Under the pieces are notes generated by a model that saw only the letters and a program-made list of their open reading frames with translations, did not search any database and was not told where the DNA came from. This document shows positions 21,986 to 33,010 of a stretch of 64,000 bases of DNA, one piece after another. Source of the DNA: Isoetes taiwanensis (lineage: Eukaryota > Streptophyta > Lycopodiopsida > Isoetales > Isoetaceae); NCBI GenBank assembly GCA_021234155.1, contig JAJEKV010000011.1:15888441-15952440 (forward strand), read 5' to 3'. Position numbers and translations under genes: made by a program. The number at the start of each line of letters is the position of its first letter. Within the stretch, counting starts at the first letter, position 1.

Positions 21986-23295
21986 TTTGTTCCGGATGAT
22001 ATACTTTGGGCATGCCGTGCTCCAGAGATCCAAGGACTGCTGTTGCATGGTGCTTGACAAATCGATGTCGGTTTTGCTTGGGTTTTCTGATACAATGGTA
22101 GGAGACCAATGGATGTTGGAACAGATTCTTCATAAATAGCAGGTAAATTGTCTGACCCAAAATGAGATGAAACTTCATTCTGAAATAGGTGCGCAATTTG
22201 CAGCTTCTTACTGTGGCGACAAAAGCTAAGACGGAAAAGAAATTTGATCAAAATTCGGCTGTCAAAAAGACGCCAGGAAAGCAGAGAAATTTGTTCAGAG
22301 AAATTTGTTGTTGAGGAGTTCGTTCAGATATGGGACCTGCATCTCGATCCCAGAATGAATTTGTGGAGCAGAAACTCCCTTTCTTGGGCTATGCCGTCTG
22401 TCGGTTTTCAGGAAGGTGCTAGAGCCAAGTATTTCGATGCCAATGTGGACCAAAATCGTCATAAGGAAAAAATCCCCTGGGAGGTCTCACGAATGTGGGC
22501 TGGGTTTCTTAGAAACAGAGTGGATATGGCGGAAAAGACTTCTGTGTTGTCTCAATAAGTTTTGGCATAATAGAATGAGAGAGTTCGCCTGAAATTTTGG
22601 CATGGTTGGGGCTGGCTCATCAGATGTGGCAAAAAAAGCTTTCTATCCTTGAAGAACTTGATTCGTCTGTTGTTTGTATGGAGGCCATGTGCAGAACAAT
22701 GGGCCATGCTTGCTTGATTTGCAGAACAACGGGTCATGCTTGTCTTCAAAATGAATGCTTGTCTTCAAAATGAATGGCTTCGATGAGAAGGTCGGCAGCC
22801 AAAGAACCATTCCCGGATTTGACTTCTCTTCGAGCATCAAAAAATAGCAGAGCATCGCGGCCCCTGTTGCTCTGTTTTGCTTCGGTTTTGGTGGCTTGCT
22901 GGTGCTTGCCCAACAATTACCAGGAAGAGTGTCCAAAAATGATTCGAGGAAGAAATGATGGGTTTCGTACTGGAGATCCAAAGGGCATCGCCAGCACAAA
23001 AATGTCACTCACACTAGAAACAGGGACTACCTGAGTCCCGAAGGAACTGATACATTACCCTTGCCGGAAGATATACGCAGAACAGAGTATGGGTAGCCAA
23101 AAAAGTATCGATGATAATCCAAAAGTGTCAAATAAAAAGACCTTATTTTGCCATAAATCAATTTTGCCCTTTTCTGAAACATGGGCAGATATCAGAGATA
23201 AGAAACGAAAGAAGTGTCACATAGAACCAAATTTTTTTGCTGAAACTTTTGGAGATGCTTGAAAAGAAAACAAGAGGATGATCATGAGCCCAAGA

Positions 23296-23315
23296 GACCC
23301 CGACATGAGGCGCCA
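23296..23315 (-). other. Primer-binding site of element D
   Basis: One base inside the 5' LTR the minus strand reads TGGCGCCTCATGTCGGGGTC. TGGCGCC and the CGGGG block match the 3' end of plant tRNA-Asp (PBS form TGGCGCCGTTGCCGGGGA) with a small insertion between them. This fixes the element's orientation. Confidence 0.7.
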
Positions 23316-23316
23316 G

Positions 23317-23763
23317 TGTTGATGTTTGGGGTTCTTGGCATCACCTTGCAGCAGCAGTCCATGACTGCCGGATGCCACAAGGCTGCCACAAATGCTCATG
23401 GATCAACAAAAGAAGATGGGAAGAAACTCCAAGAACAAGAACAAAAGAAAGAATGAACAAAACAGAATCATATTGATGCTCCAAAAGGAGATGCTCCAAA
23501 ACGTGAGCAAAAACCTAAACAATGAGAGGAAATGCTCTCTCTATATAGTAGAGCAAAACCCTAACCCTAACTTACATCTCACCTACCACAGATCTAGGCT
23601 AAATTTGGGCCATAGATCGTGGGGTCCAATATGACAAAGACATGTGGCCTATGCCACCTACCACATATGTGGGCTAAATCTGGGCCCTAGATCAAGTGGT
23701 CCAATGTGATAAATACATGTGGCCTATGCCACTCATACATATGTTTAGCCCAAAGGGCTAACA
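23317..23763 (-). repeat. 5' LTR of element D
   Basis: 447 bp, one difference from the other LTR. In its own sense it has a telo-box-rich run (GTTAGGGTTAGGGTTTTGC) directly followed by TACTATATAGAGA, a TATA box at plus-strand 23541-23548. Short open frames across it (for example 23392-23634) are shared by both LTRs and have no protein character. Confidence 0.9.
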
Positions 23764-23768
23764 TGATC

Positions 23769-24161
23769 CCCATCTCCTTCCTGTCCCATACATGAGCCAG
23801 GATGATATATGTAACTCCTGAGAGGGCAACACCTTCTATCTAGGGGGTATCGGACCTCTGTCCCACACAAAGTGAATGATTATAGGTCTAGTCTACTATA
23901 AGAACCAAAGTAGCCATGCTTAGCTTCCACATCTCCATTGCCCCCATTGTTCTGTGCTCAATCACAACATAGATTCCACAGCCTGGTGGGCTCTATGGAA
24001 AGGCCTAAATAATAATTGGGAATTATTGGGTCTAACCAGAAACGTCATCTAATAATGGCCAATAGATCTCTATCCCCCTTCCCTCATACAAAGAGATGCA
24101 AACAATGATCAACCAACATTGTATATCATCCATAACTTGATAAATAATCATAAGCTTAGCT
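23769..24161. other. Flanking DNA between element D and the LINE; no gene
   Basis: Unique-looking sequence that continues the pre-insertion site of element D on one side and of the LINE on the other. Confidence 0.6.
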
Positions 24162-24175
24162 ACTCTAGCCAAAGA

Positions 24176-26148
24176 ATAATCATAATCTTTACTGTTGGTC
24201 AGGGATCCGACAGGGTTGTCCTTTGGCGCCCTTGCTCTTCACTATTGCTGCAGAAGTGTTGTCTCAACTCTTTGATGTTGCAGCTCGAGAAGGCGTCATC
24301 CAGGGTCTGCCCATGTTGGATGGTTCTCAGGAGGTGTGTAATCAGTATGTTGATGACACTTTCCTTTTTCTTATGGCCAATGATGAAAACCTCCATAATG
24401 CTACGCTGCTCCTAGATACTTTTTCCCTGGCCTCTGGAGTTCTTGTAGGTTGGAGAAAGTGCACTGCTCTATGGACACTGGATAGTGCTATTCCCTCTTG
24501 TATTCTTGACCACCCCTGGACGGTGCTTCCTCATGGTCAACCCACAAAACTTTTGGGCATTCCTGTGGGGGTGCATGTTTCTGCCTCATATGCTTGGGAT
24601 GAGATCATTAAAGGTCTTGAGAAACATCTGTTCTGGTGGAAGGTGGCTAAGTTATCTTTGCCTGGTAGGATCACAATTGCAAGATCCGTCCTCAGCAACA
24701 CCCATGTCTATATGGCATCTGTCTTACTGGCTCCTCAATGTAAGATGAATGAGATCGTCTGTATTGTCAGGAATTTCATCTGGGGTGGTACCTCAGAAGG
24801 TGTTGTTGTTAAGGTATCCTGGGCTAAGTGCATCAAGCCTAAGGCGGCTGGTGGCCTTGGAATGTTGGACTCCGTCTGCAAAGCCAGGTCATGATTTCAA
24901 AGTTCATCTGGAGGCTCCTCCTTGGTAAAGATGACTCTCCTGGCTTAAGGTTGGTGCGGCAATCACTTCTGCAGTGTCTCCCCTTTCACAAAACAACTAT
25001 CAAGCCTAGTCTCCCATGGGCCTTGTTGTATCCTCTGCATCCATATCCAAATGCTTCCCCATTCCTTAAAGGTCTGCTGGCTTCCTGGGATGCGGTTAGA
25101 TCTTTATTCCATGTTAATCCCCAAGCTTGTGCTTCATTGTCAATGTCATGCTGGTGGCTTCCCCTGCAAGGTATGCATGATCAATAGCCTTTATGTGCAC
25201 TTGTACATCCAAAGACCCAATGGCGTTGGCGGTTAGCTGGGGTTTTAATGATTGCAGCTTGGTATGATTCTGGTCATCTTTTGTCGTGGGAGGCTTTTCA
25301 GACAAGATTTCTGTTATACAGATGGGATCGGCAAATCTGGGCTGGGGTGGCTGATTTTTTGCCATCCACTGTGCAGCAACCACAAGCTGATGTGCCTATT
25401 TGGATATGTGATGCACGTCTTAAGCCAGAAAAGTTTGTTTCTTCCACGCACAGGTTGCTTTTAGATTGTGAGCCTCTTCCCCCATCCCAGCACTGGCATC
25501 TTCAGGTTCCTCAACCACAGTGGAAAAGTATTTGGATGTGGACATGGGATAAATTGCTCCACCCTAAAGTGTCAGCGCTGCGATGGCAAATTCTCCATAG
25601 ATGTGTTCGAGTGAATATCTTGGTTCACAAGATGAACCCTAGAGTCTCATATCGTTGCCCTCTCTGTGGCCAACGTGTTGAAACTATTGAACACTGCTTC
25701 TTCTTGTGCGATCATCTACGGCTTGCTTGGGCGTGGTTGTTCACTCTTTTCAGTGTGTCTCTCACTAGCCAGGAGATCCTACTTGCACTTTATCCCCCTG
25801 TTTGGCCTAACTTGCGTAAGCGGCATTTCATCTTGCTTCTAGTTGGATTTTGTGGTCTATCTGGCAGAGGCGACATTTGTGTATTTTCCAAGGTGCACAC
25901 ATCTTTGATCAGCAGCTTCTTCATTGTGCTCAGCAGAAGATCACTAAAGCTTATCATTGCTCATCTCTAGCTGATGATAAAAAAGAGATAATTTGGCAGA
26001 CGTATTTACGGTGTTCTTCTTATGCATAGATGGGTGTTTTTGCCTAGTTGGGTCAGCCTATCTACTAGGGTTTTATTCCTGTCTGTGCATTGTGTATTGT
26101 GCCTTTGTTCTTGTCAATAAAAAGAGCCTCACATCCTTCAAAAAAAAA
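24176..26148 (+). mobile_element. 5'-truncated LINE (L1-like), RT to poly(A)
   Basis: Reverse-transcriptase sequence starts at once (LAPLLFTIAAEVLSQLFD), with the catalytic box as NQYVDDTFLF and then GWRKC, KLLGIPVG, W..AKLSLPGRI and SWAKCIKPKAAGGLGM. After a frameshift near 24890 and a stop near 25187 it ends with the C-terminal zinc-binding domain (SALRWQILHRCVRVN; CPLCGQRVETIEHCFFLC). AATAAA at 26115-26120 precedes an A-run ending about 26149. A perfect 14-bp target duplication ACTCTAGCCAAAGA flanks it (24162-24175 and 26149-26162). Endonuclease and ORF1 are absent through 5' truncation. Confidence 0.93.
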
Positions 26149-26162
26149 ACTCTAGCCAAAGA

Positions 26163-26924
26163 TATGTGCACAGATTATCTTGTAAATTTCGTAGGGGATC
26201 ACCAACCCAATTGTGGCTCTCTCATCATTGAACAATTTTTTCTAGAAAAAATTATTTCATTTAGAACATAAAAATTCCAAAGCAATAGGTTTCTTTTGTG
26301 GTTTTGTGGATTAGATAGACACAAGGATAACTTTTAAATTCTTTGTGGAATATGAGTCTGTCGGAAGTGGAAATATGGGGGATTGAAATCTCTGTCAATT
26401 GGTATTGTTTTAGACATCTTAATTATAGATAGGATTCATGTGCCCTCATAGTTTCTTTTCCCCTTTCTTTGTCGTTTTATCTTCTCCCCTGCTTTTTGTT
26501 CCATTTTTCTTGTGCCCTTTGTCGAATTCTCTTGCCCTTTGTTGATTTCTCCTGAACTTTATCAAATGGAAATTAAAAGAGCTCAACGCCCTCAATTTTT
26601 ATCCTTTCTTCACCCTTGAATCGTCCTAAACTCATTGGTCAGTTAAGATCTTTTCATGGAAATTCAAAACATTACTTTCTTTGGCAATTTTGCCCATTCT
26701 TTGGGTGATCAGCTGGTCTGGATCCAAAGTCTTCCAAAGTCTTCCAAAGTTCCTTGTTGGGACAATTTTTCAAAAGATCTAGATTACGCTGGCTGATTTC
26801 CTGTGTTGGACCTTAATACAAATGTCCCTCTGCCTTATAGTGATACAAGGCCAATGCAAGAAATTCACTCAAATGCTACAATGGACCATGAGTTAACTGC
26901 ACCCCGACCATTTCGATCCACCAT
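26163..26924. other. No gene seen
   Basis: Continuation of the pre-LINE site, then A/T-rich sequence with a small CTTCCAAAGT tandem repeat near 26727-26750. Confidence 0.5.
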
Positions 26925-27081
26925 TCTGGGAAAGGACTCGCAAGAGACACAAAAACCGGCCGACTACCAAAGAACTTCCTTAACTATAAGCCGAGGGCGT
27001 AAAACCTGCAAGCAACACAAAGAATTCGAAAAAACACCCGTGAATGGTTAGAGAAAATTCAACATGTAGCAGAAAAAGAGA

Positions 27082-27240
27082 GCATCACCCCACCAATAGG
27101 GTGGAGAACAGCAGCACCCAACGAGTGGAAAACAATTACGTAGAAAGAAATATGCGTCACCCTCGAGGTGGAAATAAACAGCATCACCCGCAGGTGGAGA
27201 TAGCATCACCCAACGGGTGTAAAACAATTATGCATCACCC
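27082..27240. repeat. Mini-hairpin cluster 1 (six units)
   Basis: Units at about 27082-27104, 27111-27129, 27154-27172, 27181-27198, 27203-27220 and a half unit at 27232-27240. Consensus is GC(A/G)TCACCC, 2-7 variable bases, GGGTGGA. Stem bases are kept while loops vary (CAACG, CTCGA, GCA, CCACCAATA). Confidence 0.75.
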
Positions 27241-27700
27241 AACAGCAGCACAGGTAGCCGAACATAGGAACAATATCGGACTACCCCAAAAAAAGAAAAT
27301 GTGCTAAGGCATGATAAGAGGGCAATGGCGACAAGTTCTCATCGGGATAAAAAACCCCGCCCTTTCGGGTTTTCGAGGAAAACCCTAATGAGAAATGGTC
27401 GCCACCAACCTCGAATGTGTTGCCTAGAGAACAGAGAAACCGGACGAGCGCGAAGGCAAACCGAAAGCACGACCCCAAACAACCGCGAAAAAACCCCATG
27501 TAACAACGAGGATGACGAACGGAAACCAAGTGGGACCCCAAAAGCCTATGGGAAGATAGCGAAATCTCGTAAGACCAAAAACTCAAAAACACCCGAAAGA
27601 GTCGAGAGAAACAAGCCTAGCCATAAAAAAGAATCCGCATCAAGAAAGCCGGAAGAGATAAGGCATAAAAATCGATGAAAAAGAGCGTAACAAAAAGATA

Positions 27701-27781
27701 GCGCCACCGACAAGGTGGAAAAAGCATCACCCAAATGGGTGGAAAACATGATATATAAAGATGCATCACCCTCAAGGTGGA
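27701..27781. repeat. Mini-hairpin cluster 2 (three units)
   Basis: Units at about 27701-27720 (GCGCCACCGACAAGGTGGAA), 27724-27742 and 27763-27781, same consensus as cluster 1. A looser unit follows at about 27915-27941. Confidence 0.75.
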
Positions 27782-27944
27782 AATAACAAAGATCGCCGCA
27801 GCGGAGAAAAAAACACGAAAAATGCCAAGGAAACAAAGAACAAGGCAAAAGCGACACCCACAAGTGAAAAACCACAAAAAGAGCAAGGACCAATACTAAT
27901 ACAAATGAAAAAGACGCATTACGCCACGCAAAGGGGTGGGAAGG

Positions 27945-28075
27945 GGGGGAAGCTACGAGCACGAAGAAAATGTCTGCCAGGAGAAGACGCCGATAACCGC
28001 CCGAGAATGGAACTAGCCTAATATAGGGGCTCGTCCTTTCCCGCAATGGCGATCCGATGGCTCGGATCGATGGGA
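27945..28075 (-). promoter_or_regulatory. Family X promoter unit, copy X2
   Basis: Minus sense: ATCGATCCGAGCCATCGGAT, GGGAAAGGACGAGC, a weak TATA (CCTATATTAG) and TTATCGGCGTCTTCTCCTGG. Transcription would run leftward into the hairpin-bearing region. Confidence 0.55.
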
Positions 28076-28386
28076 TTCTCGAAAGGACTCGCGAGAGACA
28101 CAAAACCGGCCGACTACCAAAGAACTTCCTTAACTATAAACCCAAAGGCGCCTTGAAACCTCCGGTGTTGAGTAGGGTCGCAAAGACATTTGTGTGGAAG
28201 GAAGAGGGAGAGAGCGAAGACGACAAAGAAGGTGAATCAAAATCAAATCGAAATCCAAAGCGCAAGATAGAACTCCAAGTCAAGAATGAGGAGAAGTGCC
28301 CCAACCCCTCCTGCGCATCCAGCCAGAGATACCTGCAGAAAAACATCGAAGGAGCACTACTAGATCATGACAGGAAGAGGTTGTAG
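28057..28386 (+). other. Charged open frame, possible captured coding relic
   Basis: 109 codons, ending with a segment of mixed acidic and basic residues (KEEGESEDDKEGES) and CPNPSCASSQRYLQKN. Its first third overlaps the family X outer repeat, so the start is not meaningful. Codon-like character from about 28150 to 28386 makes a captured exon possible. I recognise no family. Confidence 0.2.
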
Positions 28387-28661
28387 ACTAGGTAAAGTGA
28401 CGGATTAAAAATAAAGCTAGAGCCATATATAGGGTCTGAAATACTAAAGCAAAAGACAATAGTGGACATGATAAAGGAACCAAAAACGTAATGACAATCG
28501 GAAGGGACATGATAGAAAAATAAGAACGCCTGTTGAAATGGAAAATATAACAGAACGCCGAATGAATGTGCATGACGGCGAAGCGGCAAGCTGCACAACA
28601 ACTCAAATCGATGTGAGCGCTTAGTAATGAGGAAATCAACAATACATGAAAAAGAGAGATA

Positions 28662-28775
28662 GCATCACCCGGAGGGTGGAGAAAAAGCGTCACCCAGCGG
28701 GTGGAAGAAAAACCAGGATAAATACAAATTCGCGCCCCCATCGGGGGGGAAAGAAACAACGCCACCCACAAAAAA
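28662..28775. repeat. Mini-hairpin cluster 3 (three to four units)
   Basis: Units at 28662-28680 (loop GGA), 28687-28705 (loop AGC), 28732-28750 with both arms changed to CCCCC/GGGGG (compensated), and a half unit near 28760. Same family as clusters 1 and 2 and outside the X2 boundaries as defined by promoter and outer repeat. Confidence 0.75.
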
Positions 28776-28839
28776 TAGTCCAAGAGAAACTCATGTCACA
28801 AAATTGCAAAAAACGCAATATCTGGCACATCTAATCATA

Positions 28840-29035
28840 GCGAAATAGGAAATATGATAAATAATAATAGCACAATGCACGATGATATCCCAATACACTG
28901 TGAACAAAGAGCTCAACGGTTAGCTAGAAATGTATGCCCTGACAAATGATGCATAAGGATAGCACAATGCACAATGATAGCACAATGTACAGTGAAAAAA
29001 AGATCTCAACAACCAGCTAGAAAGGAATTCCCCAA
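28840..29035. repeat. Degenerate tandem repeat (ATAGCACAATGCAC)
   Basis: Two diverged ~90-110 bp copies, each with ATAGCACAATGCAC.ATGATA, then ACTGTGAA/ACAGTGAA, AGCTCAAC/ATCTCAAC and GCTAGAAA. Confidence 0.55.
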
Positions 29036-29329
29036 GACAACTAGAATGCGACAAGACGAGCACCCCCCATGGATGTGTCTAGGAAGTTCTTATATGAATG
29101 CAAATCACGGATGCATGTCCGTGGAGGTTTTTCGCATCTGAATACAGATCACGGACTGAAGTCCATGCATGTGTAGCCCGACACATAGACAATAAGACAA
29201 AGAAGAAACTCAACCTAGGGCAATGTGTAAGCTGTATATACAAAATATTCAAATCCAAGTATAAGTCCGAACCCAAATACATAATACACATATAAGAAAT
29301 GTAGCTACAACGAACACAGCAGTCATTCA

Positions 29330-29830
29330 TCACAGCAGCAGTATACAATGTTTGGAAGAATAGAGAGGGGTAGCCGACCATAGGAACAATATCGGACTAC
29401 CCCGTAAAAAGAAATGTGCACAGGCAATATAAAAGGGTAATGGCGACAACTTCTCATCGGGATAAAAAACCCCGCCCTTTCGGGTTTTCGAGGAAAACCC
29501 TAATGAGAAATGGTCGCCAACAACCTTGAATGTGTTGCCTGGAAAACCGAAAGAGATGAGTTGATGGCGAACACAAAATATAGCAGGACCCCAGAAGAGA
29601 GCGGAAGCCTGCAAGCAACACAAAAACCCCTAAAAAATACCCGTGAATGGTTAGAGAAAAGCAAACTCATGTCCTCACGCAGCAGGGCGGGAAGGGAGGG
29701 AAGCAACGAGAATAGAAGAAGAGCTGCTGTGAGAAGACGCCGATAACTGGTGCGAAAGAGGAAATAGCCTTATATAGCAGCTCGTCCTTTCCCAGAATGG
29801 CGATCCGATGGCTCGGATCGATGCTATTAA
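29330..29830 (-). repeat. Family X, copy X3
   Basis: Minus sense: promoter unit (29830-29690), then the CTAACCATTCACGGGT..TTGCAGG block (29660-29600), then the AAACCCGAAAGGGCGGGG/GGGTAGTCCGATATTG block (29540-29370). Unlike X2 it contains no mini-hairpins, so the hairpins are an addition to, not a necessary part of, the shared sequence. Confidence 0.65.
29690..29826 (-). promoter_or_regulatory. Family X promoter unit, copy X3
   Basis: Minus sense: TAGCATCGATCCGAGCCATC, GGGAAAGGACGAGCTGCTAT with TATATAAGG (TATA, about 29768-29776), then TTATCGGCGTCTTCTCACAG. Clearest of the three copies. Confidence 0.6.
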
Positions 29831-32149
29831 GAGGAAGAAGGCTTAGTCTTTTTCATCGTATTTCCTTAGTACTGGAACTGTCTCTGGCACCATTCCTGAT
29901 CTATGGACCAGAACTGGCCCACATGACCTCTGCCACTTAAATCCATGTAACTCAAGAAGGAAATTTCATTTTTGTAATATAATTCAACCATTTGAATCTT
30001 CACTTGTTTCTTACCTCTGAGAATTTCAAGACCAATGGGGTCACCTATGCGTTGTGGGAATTGCTCAAACATTAGAGAATTTGGCAGTTTCTACACCGGT
30101 CCAGAACTAACTTCTTCGATATTTCTAGCATAAAATGACCTAAACCTTGCTAAAGTTGGAGGTATTTGCATGTTCATCGTAGAACACATTGAGTTTTATG
30201 TTCCCATATTTTCTTGCTATCATTTGACATCGGTAGAAGTCGCCAAACCCTATTTTGGTCAAAAACGCTGCTTGAGGTTCGAGAATTATTTCTCTCTTAT
30301 TATAACAAGTTTTGAATTAATTCTTGTGGCCATGAGTTAATAACTATACGAACTATCATTTTCATAAATTTTTGGAGGATTCATAAGTCATATTAACCTC
30401 AATATTTACTAAAAGAATCTAGTATACAGAATTTTGGATGAAAGTTTATGTTAAAATGCTCCAATAATAGCCATCTATAATACTATGATGGTAATAAATG
30501 ATGCATTCTACTTTTATCTATCTATCTTATTAACTTGCATATAGTGTAACTAGGGTGTAACCATGCAATTTTTGAAATTCACACATGATGTACATCAGCC
30601 GGATTAACACACTAGAGCATAAAAAGTTGAGTCAACTCCACAATTATACGTCCAAAACTCCACAATGATTATAGTTAGTGATGCTTATTGATGAATTCAA
30701 GTGGATGTTGTGAAGTTTATTCATGACAATATGTAAATAGACCATATGACATTTCATAGATGCTTTTTTTATTCGTCGAAATAGACACTTCATTTTCCCA
30801 AATAAACCTTTAAAATAGTTGAAAATGTGTATATAGAAATCTCTTATATAGGTTGTATGGTCTTATTGAAGAAATACCAAGAAAATATGCTTATTTCTTA
30901 CTAGCATAAACGTCATATCTGTATTACTGCTATAAAGCATTGTTGTCTAAGTAGAATAATGTTACATGTAGGTTAAATTTCATGTATATTATATTTTTCA
31001 TGGATGCTAACCTTTCTTGGCAATAGAAATCTCTAGTTGCATGTTGAAGTACCATGTTATTTCTAAGGTTTTAATTTATATAAGCACACATCACCATTTA
31101 TGATCCAGGGGACCAATTGTATAGAGCATATATCTCTCACTAGCCTTATCCATTTTGCCCCATAGAATGCTACTATGGCTTTTTAGCTTCGCTCACATGA
31201 TTTTTGAAAGTGTAAGTGAGAATCCATGTAGATTCAATTGGTCATAAGTACCCCATAAATTCTCAATTCTTTGTGCTTCAACCTTATCCATAAATTATGC
31301 AAGCTAACCTAATCAATTAATTTTGTCCTATAAAGAATCATACAAGTAAACTATATGCGAAAGTTGTGATCAAAATTGATTAAGGTGGTGCCATTAGTGA
31401 TTTTTAAACTTTCAGTCATTTGGACCAATGATGGTCTGCAACTGGACTGCAGGTAGAGGTCTATCTTGATCTTTTATGGTAAAAGTTTTCCATATTTTTC
31501 CTCAGTTATTTTTGCGTTGGTTTCTTAATATGAGATATTTTGAGGATGTGATTTTGTAAAGTCACACATTAAGGCACAAATCTAGAATAAACATGGAAGA
31601 CATAATACAATTGATCCTATCTCTTCTAATACAATCCTCAAGATAATGAGCAACAAATATTTTTTGTGAACAAAGTGGTCCAGGAGCTACTCATGTCCCA
31701 AAAACTAAACTTGAAATGGACTAACATAAGGATGTTATCGATTTGTGAATGAACTATGGACCAGTAATGGGCAGGTACATATATTGTTTATTTTTATTTT
31801 TTACCATGTCTTTTGCTCTTTTCATGAGCTTTTTTTGCATTGATTTCACATCCTCACAAACTTCCATAATGTGATTTTTTGGAGGACAACCTAGAGTCAT
31901 ATGTAGCAATGTTATCCAGTTGTATAAATTCCCTAAAATTGAACTCTGGCTTCGCCCGGCTCAGGCATAGTTCACCATCTTTCGGGTCCCAACAGGTATG
32001 CTCACACTCAAATCTTTCACAGAAGATCATGGTCGGCGCATGGTGCACCCGACAACAGGGCTCCCATGCATCAGTTTCCTTTCGCCAAGACAGTTGAACT
32101 CGCCAACTCACATGCATGTTAGACTCCTTGGTCTGTGTTTCAAGATGGC
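29831..32149. other. Long A/T-rich stretch, no gene recognised
   Basis: Only short frames. A 68-codon minus-strand frame at 29866-30072 (GRGHVGQFWSIDQEWCQRQF) and a 106-codon one at 31854-32174 have balanced composition but no recognised family and no supporting splice structure. Confidence 0.4.
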
Positions 32150-32400
32150 TCGAATAAAAAGCCCCATAAGCCAACGTCCGGAGCGCACAGGTGCATGGTA
32201 GCCCGCCAATGTGGCGTGCGCCCCAGGCCCAAGCCCCGCCTACGGCATCGTCGGGTCACATGGTCCCTCTCTATCCCCCAAACGGAGCCAATGTTGGCCG
32301 GCGCCCCGAGTTGACTGGGCAAACCAGCCGAGGCCATTCCGCACCCAAGGAGCGCACCAGCAACCTCCATTCGCTTCCCTCCCAGCAATTTTAAGCACCT
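32150..32400. other. G+C-rich, CpG-containing island
   Basis: Markedly richer in G+C than its surroundings, with overlapping open frames on both strands (for example minus 32140-32481). No recognisable protein; could be a captured exon or CpG-rich repeat remnant. Confidence 0.35.
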
Positions 32401-32571
32401 TGTAACTCTCTTTTCAAATTCCTTTTCACCTTTCCCTCGCGGTACTTGTTCGCTATTGGTCTCTTGCCAAGTAAACGTCAAAACATCACATTCAAACTAA
32501 AAAAACATTTTTTTAGGATGGAGGATCTTGTGAACTACACTTATATGCCAAATTTGAACTCAAAATTGATC

Positions 32572-32680
<109 letters not shown>

Positions 32681-32689
32681 GAAAGTTGT

Positions 32690-33010
32690 TGTTTTTTCTC
32701 AGAAAGCAGAAGACAGTTTAGACCCTGTCATGTTTAAATTGCCTCTATCTTCCTTCACAAACTTCGGATTGAGATGCCTTTTTTTGTGCCTTACTCTATG
32801 TCGCGTGCAAAAAAATAACATTATAACTAAAAAAATAAAAAAAAAAACTTTTTCATCAAGACAGTTTTACTTTGTGTGAACATAAAGCTTTTAATACTTG
32901 ACCCCCAACAATGGGAGCTCATACATTTTTGTGTATTCTTCGTGTGAAGCATGACTGCCATATATGAACTCCTAGAAAGGGTTTGGCTAGTTTTTGTGTC
33001 CTTGATTTTA
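32690..33010 (+). repeat. Dispersed repeat R, copy 2
   Basis: Diverged copy of 17290-17697; the CTAT microsatellite sits at its left edge. Confidence 0.5.

Larger units (their letters stand above)
19760..23763 (-). mobile_element. Element D: complete non-autonomous LTR retrotransposon
   Basis: A 4,004-bp element in minus orientation. Two 447-bp LTRs (TGTTAG...TCAACA in its own sense) differ at a single position (G at 19935, A at the matching base). It is flanked by a perfect 5-bp duplication TGATC (19755-19759 and 23764-23768). The primer-binding site follows the 5' LTR (TGGCGCC..., tRNA-Asp-like) and a G-rich polypurine tract abuts the 3' LTR. The ~3.1-kb interior has no gag or pol similarity; it consists largely of short repeats. 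It must have been mobilised by another element's enzymes. One difference in 447 bp implies very recent insertion. Confidence 0.92.
26925..28150 (-). repeat. Family X, copy X2, with mini-hairpin array
   Basis: Three blocks are shared with copy X3 (29330-29830): a TATA promoter unit, a ~190-bp block containing AAACCCGAAAGGGCGGGG and GGGTAGTCCGATATTGTTCC (minus sense), and a ~60-bp block CTAACCATTCACGGGT..GTTGCTTGCAGG that looks like a splice acceptor. In X2 the order of the last two is reversed, and between and around them lie mini-hairpins. An outer ~65-bp segment (ACTCGC(A/G)AGAGACACAAAA..CTTAACTATAA) occurs at both 26935-26995 and 28081-28140, bracketing the unit as direct repeats. I find no gag, pol or transposase frame and cannot classify it. 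Confidence 0.6.

Noticed and set aside
27546-28103. 185-codon minus-strand frame with long hydrophobic runs
   Set aside because: It spans the family X promoter and mini-hairpins; the hydrophobic look comes from T-rich spacers.
27082-28775. CRISPR-like array
   Set aside because: Eukaryotic nuclear DNA, no regular repeat-spacer period, and the repeated unit is itself a short hairpin with variable loop.
32140-32481. Minus-strand frame in the G+C-rich island as a gene
   Set aside because: Frames are open on both strands simply because stop codons are rare in G+C-rich DNA; no domain recognised.
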